DNA of 64,000 bases from Apostichopus japonicus (lineage: Eukaryota > Echinodermata > Holothuroidea > Aspidochirotida > Stichopodidae): NCBI RefSeq assembly GCF_037975245.1, contig NC_092574.1:24208713-24272712 (forward strand), read 5' to 3'. The position numbers and the translations under genes were made by a program. Position 1 is the stretch's first letter. The number at the start of each line of letters is the position of its first letter. Shown here in pieces: positions 14,626 to 28,209 of this stretch. Under the pieces are notes generated by a model that saw only the letters and a program-made list of their open reading frames with translations, had not been told where the DNA came from and ran no database searches.

Positions 14626-17375
14626 GTAAGTATATGGGGGAAGTTACATGCCATTTGTCAGAGAGACTAGATATGTAGATGAACAAAAGACTCAGAGAGG
14701 TATGGTAGGTTTACGTAGCTGTATTGGCGTGTCCTGGTGGTATACGGGTTAGGCTGACAAATGGAGGAATTGGATTAAAACGTTAGGTAACGATTTTCGG
14801 CTCCTGGTCATCTTTAAGCATATATAACATATGCGAAAGAAGGGAGCTTTAATGACTCAGGAAGGTAGATTTACGTTAATAGTACGGGAGTACGTAAAAG
14901 AGATATTTGGGACTTTAAGGCACCAGCAGTTTTTGTCAGTTCATTTAAGAACAAGAAAAGTAAGGGTCTCATCACCCTTACATTCTCAACTATTTTCCCG
15001 ATAGATGAGTATATATCTACCAGAAATTGATGCAATGCAGCTCATGCATTAACACTTCCCTTACTACAATTTAACGTCGTATGACGTAATTTAGACAATA
15101 TGCTTTACCTTCTTAGTACGTTACCTAGACGCAAACCGTACCACTAACATATTCATACGACGTAATCGAGAGACTCTACCCACTATAGAATTCATATGAC
15201 GTAATCTCGACATTCCCCTCCCCTCCTTTACATCATCATACGATCTAATCTAGCCGATCAACCCAACACGTCTGCTCCCATGACGTCACATTTTGGTTTT
15301 CTTTTTTTCGTCCTCGACAAACATGGTTATTTTTGTGTTACTAACTGGCTTCCAAATTGGCCGTCTATCTCTCTTTAAGAGAAAGATCATTTTCAAATAA
15401 CCAAATCACATGATCATAATAACAACGTTCGCCTCAAAAATTGCCTCCGCTTTGCGTTGTATCTAGAGATTCATTTTAAGAAACAAAAGTATACTCTCTT
15501 GAAAAAACAAAACAAAGTCAAAACAAACGACATTAATGTAACACACTCAAAGTGTGTTTTGTAACCAGACCTTGCCGTATAGGGTAACGTTACGTTGCCA
15601 AGGCAACATCCCGCCCCTTATTTCGTCATACAGGCCTACGTAGAAATAGAAGGCCTCTACTGTTTGCTTAAGCCTGTAAGTAAATAACCGTATGTTAAAT
15701 TTCTTCTTTTCGAAACGCTTAGTGATAACAAACATTAATAAGCAAATTTAAAGCTCAATGTAGTTTTATGATCAACACTCTGTGTTGTGCTCCCATAATT
15801 TCAAACATACACACACATGGAACGCTACTTTAAATGATGTGGTTGCGAAATAGGACACAAGTCGAAACTGATATCAAGACCAAACATTGAATTCCAGAAA
15901 TAGATAATAAACGTTGATCGAATTAAATATTAAATTCATGGTTATAAACAGATGTATAGGAGACCTTCGCTAATTCAGCGGTTAGACTGTTATTTATATA
16001 TATGTATATATAAATATACATTTTGCAGTGACAAAAATGTGTTAAGTTATCGTTAAACGAGAGTTGACCATATTTTATTTTGGAGTTGCCAACTTGCGGG
16101 TATGGTTTATTTCATTTTAGCAGGTAGTAAGAAATATGATTTCCTTTACGCAGCGTGATACATAAAATGGACGATAAATTTAAACCGTCTAAGTAGTGGA
16201 AAACCCCAAGTTATCTAAAGACACTAAAATATGAAACATAATCAACACCTATACATTTTATCAGCGACTTTTAATCATTAGACGAATGCAGAGGGCTTCA
16301 GAAAAGTATTGCAAATCAGAAACGGATGATGCAAAGACAGTGAATAAATGAAATCCTGAGGATGGATGTTGAAAAAGGAAGCGCAGTGTACGGATTTGTG
16401 TCAAAGTGAACACCAAATAGCTCTACGCCAGGAATTGCATGTGCACTGCATTGTGTGATATGCCATCAGTGGTATAGATCGGGGCGGCGTAAGGGGTCAA
16501 CCTGAGGGGATGGGGGGGGGGAAGGGGCACTAGCTCCGAAGGTTAGCGGAATCTGTGAATATGATTTCAGGGGGCAAACCACAAAATCATCTCAAATAGT
16601 TCCGACAAAATGGACCCCCTCTGTGTATTCTGGAGCACAAATTCAGGTATTTGAAGTGTTTCCAATAAAACGACACAATGTAAGATTTAGTTTTGTTTCT
16701 AAGGTGACACTTTCTAATTACAATTCTCTTAATTTGTCAACAAAGGGGCACTTTACAAATAACAACAGGTCACCTTTGTTGTCACAAAAGAAAAAAAAGA
16801 AGGTGCTTTTCATTAATAGAAAGGGGGCTATTCTAGTTTGTGAAAAGGGCCACTTTTGAAGGTTTTCACAAAACGGAGAGGGAAGGGGGGGGGGGGAGGG
16901 GTAGCACGTAAATATATTAAAACAAACAACAGCTTACCCAAACTTTCAGTTCTAGAGTCATGAAAAAGTCAAACTGTGTCAAAGATAAAACTAGTGATAT
17001 CTTCCATGCCAGAAAATGTCAAAATTGTCATTTCGTATCACGGCCAAGAATATACTTATTATACTTACCGGTAAATAATTATATCGTTGTTTGTTCATTT
17101 CACTCTCTTCCGAGACTACATAGTATTCATTTATGCTGATATCACCATGAGAAAAGTACTTTTGAAAATTCATAGGCAGGTTTAAAGTGCTAAACTTTGG
17201 GGGCGGTAGGGGTGTTTTTTGGGGGGGGGGTGGGTGGGTCCTTTCTATGTGTATTGACTTATCAAGTGTCGTGGAAATGTCTACATATATAGAGAAGCAA
17301 TTCTTTCATCTTAGCTTTGAAATATAAAATGTATTAAGTTGATGTGCTGAAGATATCTCATCATCGGTGCACACG
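14626..17375. other. Gene-free stretch
   Basis: No supported gene. The G-rich segment 16,490-16,900 (GGGCACT, CACAAAACGGAGAGGGA) loosely resembles 22,250-22,380 and may be an old transposon relic. Confidence 0.4.
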
Positions 17376-17431
17376 TACTAACCCACCCCACCCCACCCAC
17401 CCCACCCCACCCCACCCCACCCACCCCATCC
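17376..17431 (+). repeat. CCCAC-rich simple repeat
   Basis: Runs of ACCCC/ACCCACCCC units. Confidence 0.85.
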
Positions 17432-17634
17432 CACCTCTTTTTGTTTTTCCTTGATGGTCAGGACACATGGACTCTATTTAATGTTTACAAAAAATTGCTC
17501 TTTCTATCATCGATATGCAATTGTCTTTAGACAGGAATAAAATGTTAATCTAGCTATATTTGAAAATTCGACTAAGGACGGTGTGTTGATGATCTTACAA
17601 CATTAATGCACACTTGTTCACTGTTTTTCTTTTT

Positions 17635-18221
17635 CATTCTAACCACTTTATTATAAAACAAGACTATTAAATTGTCTCAATTAATATGAAATTTAAGGGG
17701 AAAAAACAATAATGTCAGTGATAAGAATATCACATGAGGCATTGTTAGTAAGTGTTGGAGAGCGGGTGGGGGAAGGGAGGTGAATAAAAAAAAGTCAATT
17801 CTTGAAGCAAAATATTCTAGGTTAAACTGTCAATTCAAAACTAAAGCAGATACTTCTACTACTTTCTGCTTTAGTTATTTTTGCCTTTATATAGTCTTGT
17901 TATCCAGTCGTTTTTGTTTTGTCCATTCTAACCACTTTATTATACAACAAGACTTTTAAAAAATCTCAAGTAATATGAAATTTAAGAAAATAAAGAAATA
18001 ATGTCAGTGATAAGAATATCACATGAGGCATTGTTAGTAAGTGTTGGAGAGGGGGTGGGGTGGGGTGGGGTATGGGAGGTGAATAAAAAAGTCAATTCTT
18101 GTAGCAAAATATTGTAAGTTAAACTGTCAATTAAACTAAACCAGATACTTCTACTACTTTCTGCTTTATTTATTTTTTCCGTAATATAGTCTTGTTGTCC
18201 AGTCGTTTTTGTTTTGTCAGA
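17635..18221 (+). repeat. 289-bp tandem direct duplication
   Basis: CATTCTAACCACTTTATTAT starts both copies (17,635 and 17,924). Both end in TCCAGTCGTTTTTGTTTTGTC. Copies differ by scattered substitutions and by indels in the G-rich part. Confidence 0.88.
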
Positions 18222-19599
18222 TCCTTGTACCATAATGGCTCATATTTTTGGACAGGGTTCCCTGATCCTTTCACTGTTCGCCGTAATTTGAATTACGCAT
18301 AGGTCTATGCCAATTCTTTGCATCTCAACCACATTTCTAACTGTGAGCACGTCATGAACGAAAACGTGCTTTTTCTTTATTTGCCATCATCTTCTTCATC
18401 ATCATCATCATCTATATTCAGTTTGTAATCCTAAAATATTGCAACGTCTCTGGAATAAATTACATCCTAAATTTGATACTTCCCCATCAAGTAAGCTCAT
18501 GGGTTGGAGGAAAGCTTTCAATGGGAGAATCAAACACAGTTGCAACCAGTCAAAGAAATTATCAATGATTGTTGTATCCCTTTTGTTTCCTCTCTACTAA
18601 ATTAATTTCGACAATCCAGCTTTCCTGTTACAAATGAAAGATTTTCACATGATATTAATTTCAAATTAAGAAGCGGCTATATAGGCACTATAGTATAGTA
18701 CTTAACGTAAACATTGCGCGACTGTGCTCTTACACGTTACAAACTCCCGGGAATACTCTGTAGGGAAAGGGACGCACACGGGAAGTTAGAACTTAGCACC
18801 TCGGTCAATTCTGAAGACTGACTCGAAATTAAAGATGTCCTTAAGTCAATAGGTCTGATTGAGTCTTCCGTTTCTACAGATTAATCGGGACAATATGCTA
18901 CAACTGTCCGACACGTGTTTGTGATTAACAGCGCGAAAATATAAAGAACTGTATAGTTAAACGTATCACTATTATTTTATTTGGAAGTTATTATTAAAAT
19001 TCAATTATTGAACTTGATGTCTGGGATTTGGAAAGGCTTATTTATAGTGGCAAACGAATGCCCAAGGCTGCATGGTTAAAAAAAAAATGGAACCACGCCG
19101 CGAGGGAAATTCGAAGACAGAAATAGACATCAGTAGTTACATTATAGAAATGTACCTTAGTGGGATCCCGAGTTTCTCCGTCCAAATATCGAAACATATT
19201 TTCTGTGAAAATGAGGGTGTTGACATGGGCTAATATCTTCCTCTAGAAAAGGACCACGAAAGGAGCATCGGTGAGAAAGTCGGAATGGGGTTCTTTCATC
19301 ACCGAAAGTGTAGTCATGAGCCGTTGGAGGGGGGGAGGGGGAGCGGGTGGGGTGGGGGGGGTTAGCATGGAGGATACGATTGCACCTAGGGAAAGGTTTA
19401 ATGAGACTGATGAGTATAGGTGTCATCAATGGACAATCATGAGGTGCTATGATTTTAATGACCTAAACTGGATCACGATGATGGATTAAGGGGGGGGGGG
19501 GGTGGGAGTTGAGGATAGGACCTGTTTGACGATGAGGTGAGGGGGAAGTGATGTAAATGAGCGTCAGATGTTAATCTACAATCAGTCGTCGATATTAGT
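18222..19599. other. Gene-free stretch
   Basis: Nothing recognised; poly-G near 19,490. Confidence 0.45.
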
Positions 19600-19890
19600 G
19601 ACCCTAAAGTTACATGTATTTTAATGAGTATTTCAAATGTTCTCTTTGTATTTTTTTTTAATCATTATTGCTTGTAAGTTGTTAATTACCTATTGTTTTG
19701 CCTTTGTTCTTTTCCTCTATTGTTGTATTGCGTATATCTGCATTGTTTAACTTGTTTAAGGGGGACCGCTCGTACAAGATAATGCTTCATCAGTCCTCCT
19801 CCACCACCTTGTTTTATCTTGACTCTGTACTACTCCTCTCTTATTGTTGTGGAAATATACTCAAACTCAAATTATTAAAGCTAAATGTTT
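19600..19890 (+). repeat. Possible decayed 3' end of a non-LTR retrotransposon
   Basis: T-rich segment followed by AAGGGGGACCGCTCGTACAA and TCAGTCCTCCTCCACCACCT, wording similar to CR1-like 3' ends seen in marine invertebrates. Judgement from memory; not coding. Confidence 0.25.
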
Positions 19891-20837
19891 TACATTAAAA
19901 TTAAATCATTACATATATCGGCAGAAGAAATTCAATGGCCGATTAATTTGTAGTCATGTGTTTTCACGCAGTCAAATAATACTGCAGAGCTTGAATGGAA
20001 CATTAAAGTCTGGATCCAGTATCTCCGTACTTTTAATGTCTACATGCAGCACTACAGCTTCCACGCATAAAGTAAAAGTTGTGGTTAGATTGTACAACCA
20101 TTACCAACGCCGATCCAGATGACGTCATTAATGTCGAAACAAGGTTGATGGTTTTCGACAACCACTTTAAAAGTGTTCGATTGATACCGCTTAATACAAT
20201 CTCATAACTGAAAAATAGAGAAAATTATTGCGTAAACAACTTCATTTTAGTTTCCGTTAGAAGAGTATGAGATGTTTTTCTTCTTGTATTTCAATTGATA
20301 AATAAATTTATTCCAGATATAGTAATAATAACAAGATCAGTGTCATGTTTTGCAGCCTACGCAAGCAGAACAAGTTTAACCAGACAGTGTTAAAAGGCAT
20401 CCAATCATTTCTGTACACAGGTTTCTCAGTAAAACATGACAAATCAATTTCGTAGAGCAAAATGTTAATTCCAAGAATTGGTTGGATGTATATTATTACT
20501 CAGTGTTGGTTAAAAGTCAAACATTTAAGACGCTTTTAATGTCAAAATAAAAGTTTCGTATTTATATCATTGTTTATCTTATTCATTGATATGTGAGGAT
20601 TGTGAGAGTTAACACTTTTATTAGTGCAAAGGTAACTTTGTTTTGTGGATACACGTATTTCTCAGTGGCATCATCGAGGATAATCCGAAGGCCCGAACAG
20701 TTATGTCACCGGGCCCCTTTAAATTCTTCATGTCTTCATTTCTTCCTGAAGTATATTACCCTTTATTTCTCGGGTCTCCAACTTTACTCAGAAAAATGTT
20801 GAATTGGCGAGATATGATAAGTTGTCAATTAAACATT
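19891..20837. other. Gene-free stretch
   Basis: Nothing recognised. Confidence 0.4.
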
Positions 20838-20997
20838 TTGCAGAAAATGTTTTAATTGCTCAGTAAAAGCCACAGAGCAATCCAACATGTTTCTGATTTT
20901 GATAACATATTATCTTGTCATCTAAACAATTTACTGCAAAATGTTGACTTATTGGGGCAAAGTTTTCTTATGTTGATGGCACTTTTAAGCTTCTGTA
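20838..20997 (+). repeat. Interspersed repeat, copy 1 (~160 bp)
   Basis: Reverse complement matches 38,671-38,830 closely, including ACAGAAGCTTAAAAGT, CATCAACATAAGAAAACTTT and GCCCCAATAAGTCAACATTT. Confidence 0.85.
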
Positions 20998-21056
20998 ATT
21001 AACTCCACAAAAGGAAAGAAATTCAATATACCACAAAAAGCCCGAGCAGATAAGTA

Positions 21057-21129
21057 CATAAAAGTTAAAGGGCCTGACGTTGCGATCCTAGCTGGTAGGA
21101 TAAAAATGTCAGGCCCTCTAACTTTTATA
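21057..21129. repeat. Perfect-looking hairpin with nested inner stem
   Basis: Outer stem ATAAAAGTTAAAGGGCCTGAC pairs with GTCAGGCCCTCTAACTTTTA (one mismatch); inner stem ATCCTA / TAGGAT in the loop. Confidence 0.85.
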
Positions 21130-22387
21130 TAGAACTATGTATCACGAGAGAGATTTTTTAGTATCCATATCTTTCCGAGAACCCCTCCATATAATTCCCG
21201 AGCACCCTAATTTACCCCCGTAGCCCCGGGACTGTAGAAACTTGTCCCCCTTCTCATCAATTCATTTCGTTTGTTTCATGTTTTCTTACAATTATTTTTT
21301 ACCATGACCTCACTTTATTAATTTGTTTTATTTCATTTCCTTCTATTAACATACCTTCTATTTATACGTTGCTTGTAATTAATCATTGTACTGGAATAAA
21401 TGTAAAACTGAAACATGCCTGCTCCAATCTTGTTGCCAGCCTTCCTCAGCTCCCCCTCCCCCGCCCCCGCCCCCTGATGTAAAGGGCTGGTTACTCCTGT
21501 GACAATAGCAAGGGCTGTAGGGTTTTCTCTTCTTCTTTTTAGAGAAATTTGAGTTTTCCGAAAATTTTAACAAAAGTAATAATTTTCCATCGGGTCGCTG
21601 AATCAGGAACATGCAACTCCGCAGGTCAAGTTTTGTTACTGATATAATAATTGAAACTTAATCACTTCTTATTTTATTTTCCGGGGCACGACCAACAAAT
21701 GAATTAGATTATGTCGCATTCATTAAACTATTACAATTAGCAAAGACACATTTCGAATGTAAGGAAATGATTTATTTATGGACGAATAAAACAACAGCAG
21801 ACTAAGAAAGAAAGAAAGACATGGTGATAATATACGTGTGGTGAACACTATATCAGAAAGCTAATTCTACACTTTCACTGATAAACAAGAGTGTATATAT
21901 ATATATGTGTGTGTGTGTGTGAATGTGTATAGAGAACCTATAAAATACCACACTGGTACACATCGTATTTTGGGTGGAGGTCCAATTGGTTCTCCATATT
22001 AAGACTAATTGCTATAAAGAAGGACTGATACAATGAAACCGACCATCCCTAACCCCCCCCCCCCCCCGGCACCTCCATCCATACACCAAGTAATACATTC
22101 GATAAACTATCACGAATAGTCTACATTTCGGGATTTGTGATACAATTTTTAATTCAAGAAATGCATTCACTTTGCTTACCACGTGTAACTATTAATTGTA
22201 GTATTTGAGTAAGAGTAACCTAGATTGACACCAATCCCAGCACTACATCTAATCGGGGGGGGGGGAGGGGCAGTAGCACATGGGAATTTGATTTGAGAGG
22301 GCAAAACAAAATGAAAATGGGCACATTTCAGTTTTTTATTCACAAAACTCGGTGGGGAGAGAGGAGGGGATACCCCCTGCTCACACC
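21130..22387. other. Gene-free stretch
   Basis: No gene. Short TA/TG microsatellite at 21,894-21,920. Confidence 0.45.
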
Positions 22388-22765
22388 CAGTGGCGTAGGA
22401 AGGTACTTTTGAGTGGGGGGGGGGGGCTGAAGACTGATGGCCGGCCTGGGGGAGGGGTCTAAGGGGAGGGGTGTCCCCCTCCCCATTGGAATTTTTTGCA
22501 TTTCCAGGTAGCCTCAGATGCAATTTGGTGCAATATAGCACACTTCAACACCCACTCCATTTTGTAAACTTAAGTTTGTATTTTCACCAGGCCTTAGATG
22601 CAATTTGGTGCTCCAAATGAGATTTTTTTTCTCATTTGGAAATGAAAAAGGGGTTTTCTGACTTGCGAAGCGGGGGGGGGGGGGGGCGGAATGATACTTC
22701 CCGCCCCTCCACATTTTTCACTGGGGGGCTGGCGCCCCCCAGCCCCCCCGGTTCCTACGCCCTTG
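22388..22765 (+). mobile_element. hAT-like MITE copy 1 (378 bp)
   Basis: Ends CAGTGGCGTAGGAAGG and GGTTCCTACGCCCTTG are inverted repeats. Flanked by perfect 8-bp duplication CTCACACC (22,380-22,387 and 22,766-22,773). Internal marks shared by the full-length copies: CTGAAGACTGATGGCCGGCC, the word AGATGCAATTTGGTGC twice, and CTCATTTGGAAATGAAAAAG. Confidence 0.92.
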
Positions 22766-25700
22766 CTCACACCACTCCAGTTCCGATGACTGGCCCTAAA
22801 TTATTACAACTTTCAATTACTGAATGCTGAAAAACTCAATCGAGGTCTCATAGAGTCTGTTATGAATTGATCTTGATAAATCATTGATCACATCCTTGTC
22901 TTATCAATTCTCGTTAAACTTCAGTTACAAGAAAATGAAACAAATAAATTATATGATGACAAATAAAACTATTTTGTATTCTTTCCGGCTTCCAGTATAT
23001 CAATCATTTTCGCACTGATTAAAGGATCGAACACCTCTGACCGATTTTCACGCGAACACCCTTCCTTTGTTTAGTCACGGCTCCCAATTATAGAATGCAA
23101 TTATCTAGATCATATAGAGGGTATCTGTATTCAAAGATACATACGCTTGACCAGCCAACACGTCACAACGTATTTTCTTCTCATTATACAGAGCTATATA
23201 TCACGCTCTATTTCTCCGTATTCAATTTCTCTAATTCCATATTCTTATGATGCTTCTACAGTTAAACATCCATCTCTCTCCACCTCTCTTTCTCTCTCCA
23301 CCTCTCTCACTCTTTGCCCGGTGACGACTTGCTCTGACGACTCGGAATCAAAATTCATCAAAACGAGGATATTTTGTCATCTTGTCTTTGCTGGTAACAT
23401 ACACCAATATGTGATGAAATTTGTCAAAATGGTCAGTTGAGGTCAATATTTGGCAATTGCAGCTGTCCTCGGATCGTGAAGACTGTCACGTGAACTAGAT
23501 TTGCATAATTTGATTCTTCTGAGACTAAAATGCAATAGTTAAACTCGACTACAAACTACACATTGGTATCCTGGGGGACAGACAGCCCTATAATGAGACG
23601 CATGGGTACCTGTAAGGCATTTGTTTGTTTGAGTGCCTTTGATGGATTTCACTATTTGAAGAGAGAGAGAGAAATCTCTCCAAAAAATGTTTCAAAAAAA
23701 AAAAGGGGGGTGGGTGTATTGAGGGGTGGTTGTACGGTTTATATTTAGTTCACTTCATATCTGGTCACTACATAGTACATTACAGTTTTATTAAGTTATT
23801 AAATTTGAATATATTCCATCATTTTAAAGATATTCCTTAGTTTGAGATACTCTAATCGTAACCTACAGGTAACTAGTATATCATAGGAGATAACATCGTC
23901 GTTGTTTATGGCCCACGGATGACCACGGGTTCGAGGTAACTTGGAGGTAACGCATGTAGGTAATATTCAAGTTAGAGGTTAGCAGAAACCCTATAGAAAC
24001 AAGGGACGAGGTGGTTAGTTTTAGACTTCTCGTTGATATTATCATAAAGAAATACTGATATGGGTTCTATTCTTCTTGAGATTCATAAAATATGACCTTT
24101 CAACTTAGAAAATATGGAACCTGAAGATGAATTTATCCCTTTGTACGATTAATTCATTTTCCAGTGCAATATCTTATATTCTAACTCGTAGTTACTAAAT
24201 GTATTGGAGGATGTGTGTTAATGTAAGAATTAATAAACACCTATAAGTTTTCTTAAGAATTTGCGTTACAGTGGACTCGCACACTATACCATACTGGTTC
24301 ACTTCACATGTCTTGCGATTTCTTTATGAAGTACGTGACTCAGAAGGCATGGCAGGACCTCTGTGCAATATACAAGTCTACGTACAGCCGTACAGCTTAC
24401 ACCTTGGTACTAATAGTTGCATCGTGCATAAGTATAAACTACCATGAACAGTGACGTCATACCTTCTTAAAATTAAGCAAAAGACCAAAGTTCCTCCCAT
24501 GTGATGTCTCTTAGTGTATGGTCCTGCTATGGTTATTGAACGCAATAAAACTGTCAGAATAGATGGCGCTGTAGCATAACTCCAGTCAGAGACGTATTTT
24601 ACTACTCTGATTCGAGCCAGATACGACTTGAGTGAAAGGTTTACAAGATACGCTAGTTTTCGCAACGTGGGGAAGACAAACTAACTCCAACATATGCATT
24701 CTCAACGTAACAGTGTTCTTATTAAGTTCATACAACCTCCATATGCATATTACCTTCGCCAGTGATCCTTTTATAATAACATAGAAATGGATGTTAAAGG
24801 GTGTGAAGACTCGCGCAAAAAGAAACGTCTAATGCCGGTAATTTGACCTAGTTTCGAATGAGGTGTAACAGAAGGGTTAAACACTACCATCGATCCCAGA
24901 AAATACACACACATCTTGCTACCGTCGGTAATTAGACACTAGTGTACAGTCAGTTCCCTTATAGATTCTGGTCTGTTCTATTAGCTTCTATTTTGCAGAA
25001 AATGAAGGTCTACGTAGACCTTATAACAAATATCTATCAATATATAACTCAAACTTTGTCTAGAAATTAGCACATTAACATGGAGACCGTGAGATTGCCT
25101 TTATAAACCGGGAGACTCCCGGTTTAAATAACCTGAAGTTGTTATTTCCGCCCCAAGGGCGCACTGGCCCCAGTCACTTCACACACTATAATTTGTGATT
25201 ATATCGTCATGCCTTCTGCCAGGTAAACCGTACCCACCGAGAGACATACACACAGTTACAATGATAGACTCGTGTAAGGCACAAGATGCTACCTCACAGC
25301 CGAGCATTATCATTGTATTATCATCACCACTGTATATATATAACACTAATTACAGATATGGAATAATTGATTCAGTCCTTATCTTTGTGGCGACTTTGAA
25401 TCTTGAATGTAAACAGGGAAGACAATGTAGTCGACTCTTTCCTTATAATGTATATATAGTTTTTATTATAAATGAGTAAACATGTAATTTATCTCATATT
25501 TGACATGATTATTACTCTGAAAGCAAGATGTAACATTCGTTGTTATTGATTTCCAAAAAAAAAAAAAAAAAAAAAAAATGAATATCGGTATAAATGACGA
25601 ACATGTTTGACTCGGACCTTATTCTAACAAATTGTTCTCATGTATCATAAGATTATATATTTATAGGATAATTTTGAACTACTACAACTTATATATTTCT

Positions 25701-26107
25701 TCTGTTTCAGGTTTGAAAGATGATCTGAAGATAAAGCTATTAGGTAGGTCGTTTGTCTGGAATTAATTCAATTATTCGACTACATGTTTACATCATTCAA
25801 ACTAATAACTGCTGCTAGATCTATTCGTGCCACCGAAATAATCGTCCTCAATCTTCATAAAAGTGAAATGACTGATTATATTATCGTTGCTAGAACGACA
25901 GTCATAAGATACCACAATTAATCCTGAATGAAACGCAATCATTGTTATATTATGAGAATGGGGGTGGGGTGGGGGGGGGGGGGTGGAGCGGAAGCTTAAA
26001 CTAATCGGGAAGAGACATGATACTGTATAGCAGATAATCAACCTGCTGGTGGGTTTTCATCCGCTACCATATATACTTCTCATGAGGATGTACTGTATGG
26101 AACTTAA
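22766..26107. other. Gene-free stretch
   Basis: No supported gene. Holds truncated TTAA element C, a poly-A run at 25,555-25,578, and a 33-nt segment at 25,711-25,743 framed by CTGTTTCAG and GTAGGT that resembles a microexon but lacks any partner. Confidence 0.4.
24794..24956 (-). mobile_element. TTAA-flanked element, copy C, truncated
   Basis: Starts TTAAAGGGTGTGAAGACTCG and matches the last ~165 bp of copies A and B in reverse, then homology stops near CACTAGTGTACAGTCAGT. Confidence 0.65.
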
Positions 26108-26487
26108 CAGTGGCGTAGGAAGGTACTTTTGAGTGAGGGGGGGGGGCTGAAGACTGATGGCCGGCCTGGCGGGGGGTCTAAGGGGAGGGGGTGCCCCCTC
26201 CCCTTAGACTTTTTTTGCATTTCCAGGTGGCCTCAGATGCAATTTGGTGCAATATAGCGCACTTCAACACTCACTCCATTTTGTAAACTTAATTGTATTT
26301 TCACCTGGCCTTAGATGCAATTTGGTACTCCAAATGAGATTTTTTTTCTCATTTGGAAATGAAAAAGGGGTTTTCTGACTTGCGAAGCGGGGGGGGGGGG
26401 GGGCGGAATGATACTTCCGCCCTTCACATTTTTCACTGGGGGGGGGGGGGCTGGCGCCACACCAGCCCCCCGGTTCCTACGCCCTTG
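26108..26487 (+). mobile_element. hAT-like MITE copy 2 (380 bp)
   Basis: Same ends and interior as copy 1. Left flank GAACTTAA; the right flank has CAACTTAA only after four extra bases, so the duplication is imperfect. Confidence 0.88.
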
Positions 26488-27067
26488 GTTTCAACTTAAA
26501 ATCTTCCATCGATATTGTTAGCTTTTTTCCTTCGTTCTTTCTACGTGATAAGGAGGCTGTATGATTGATTTCTCACTGCACTTAATAACTCATACGTCAA
26601 CATAATGGTGTCGAAGTCTGATATTAAGACAAATAGTGATTATGAGAGTTGTATTTGATCAATTACGTTTAACCAATATGATAATTTATTTCGCTTTGCT
26701 AATTGCAAGACTGTGTCGACCCTATTATCAAACCCGCTCATCAGATAAAAGTGTTATTAAATGCTAACTGATATATCCCTTGGTGACTTTTGCTATTCGT
26801 ACTGAGGATGACACTTCCGTTGTTCTCTTCACTTTACGCATTTAGCCTACTCTTTGCAAATGTCAGCATTGGACAAACTGTGTACCAGGCGCTAACCACA
26901 CACACACACAAATTAGTTATTATCACAACCTTTCGTGTGCACATTACTTATAGCCTAAATGAGCCACATAATGCTCAATTTCACGTCCAAAATTTGAAAC
27001 TTTCCCAGAGGAGGGGCAGGGCCCACTCACGTCCATCTACGTGCGACTCGACTTCAATGACCTTAGG

Positions 27068-27425
27068 CAGTGGCGTAGAAGGTACTTTTGAGTAGGGGGG
27101 GGGGCTGAAGACTGATGGCCGGCCTGGGGGAGGGGTCTAAGGGGAGGGGTCCCCCTCCCCTTTGGAATTTTTTTGCATTTCCAGGTGGCCTCAGATGCAA
27201 TTTGGTGCAATATAGCACACTTCAACACCCACTCCATTTTGTAAAGAATTTTGTATTTTCACCTGGCCTTAGATGCAATTTGGTGCTTCAAATGAGGTTT
27301 TTTTTTCTCATTTGGAAATGAAAAAGGGGTTTTCTGACTTGCGGAGCGGGGGGGGGGGCGGAACGATACTTCCGCCCCCATATTTTTCACTGGGGGGACT
27401 GGCGCCCCCGGTTCCTACGCCCTTG
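27068..27425 (+). mobile_element. hAT-like MITE copy 3 (358 bp)
   Basis: Same family; perfect 8-bp duplication ACCTTAGG (27,060-27,067 and 27,426-27,433). Confidence 0.92.
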
Positions 27426-28209
27426 ACCTTAGGGCCCCGCCCATCGGACTATTTTAATATGCTGGGCCTGCCACTACGTTTGTAGTTCACTTGCCATAGC
27501 GCCGATATACACACGGAGTAGCCACGGACTGGGGAGAGAGAAGGGGTACAGACGTTGGTGTTAAATATTCATGAGCACAAAATGCGTATCAGCCAGTTGG
27601 GACAATTTCTTAATGCTAATACCTCTCTAAACTGAACTCCAATATCATGCTCTCAAAGAGCTGGTATTGAGAGTACAAACAGTTCCTGACCTTGATCTGA
27701 TAGAAACATGATATTCATACTGCTCGTACTGACAATAAAATTGTCCCGACTGGGAGTGCGTACCTAGAAAATTTACTACTGTGGCTTTGCGTTGACGAAC
27801 TTAAACTCAAACTGATGTACTGTCAGGATTACTGGTTTGATGGCAGTCTTTGTGAGACTAAGTAAACCTATAGATGATCAATACGTAATGGGCTACATGT
27901 TAACTATAATAAAATAATTAATTACCCGTGTACGTTCAGTCGGGCTATTACTTCAAAGACACAGCTTTCGTTGCACAAGTTTTACAATAGTAATTTGCTA
28001 ATATTTGAGCAGGCAGAACAAGAAGGTATAAACTATCAGTGACTATTTCAAACTCTAAAGAACTTGATCAGCATCATTCACTCCCAACCTGGTTCATTTC
28101 AGTAACGTCGCTCACTGTCACAAAACACTTATATACTTTCGTCAATTCAAAAATATAGTACAAACAATGATAGATACTGAATATGTTGGTTCCCCAGAGG
28201 AAGAATTAT

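Noticed and set aside
25711-25743. 33-nt microexon flanked by CTGTTTCAG and GTAGGT
   Set aside because: Contains stops in likely frames and has no partner exons; kept only as a note.
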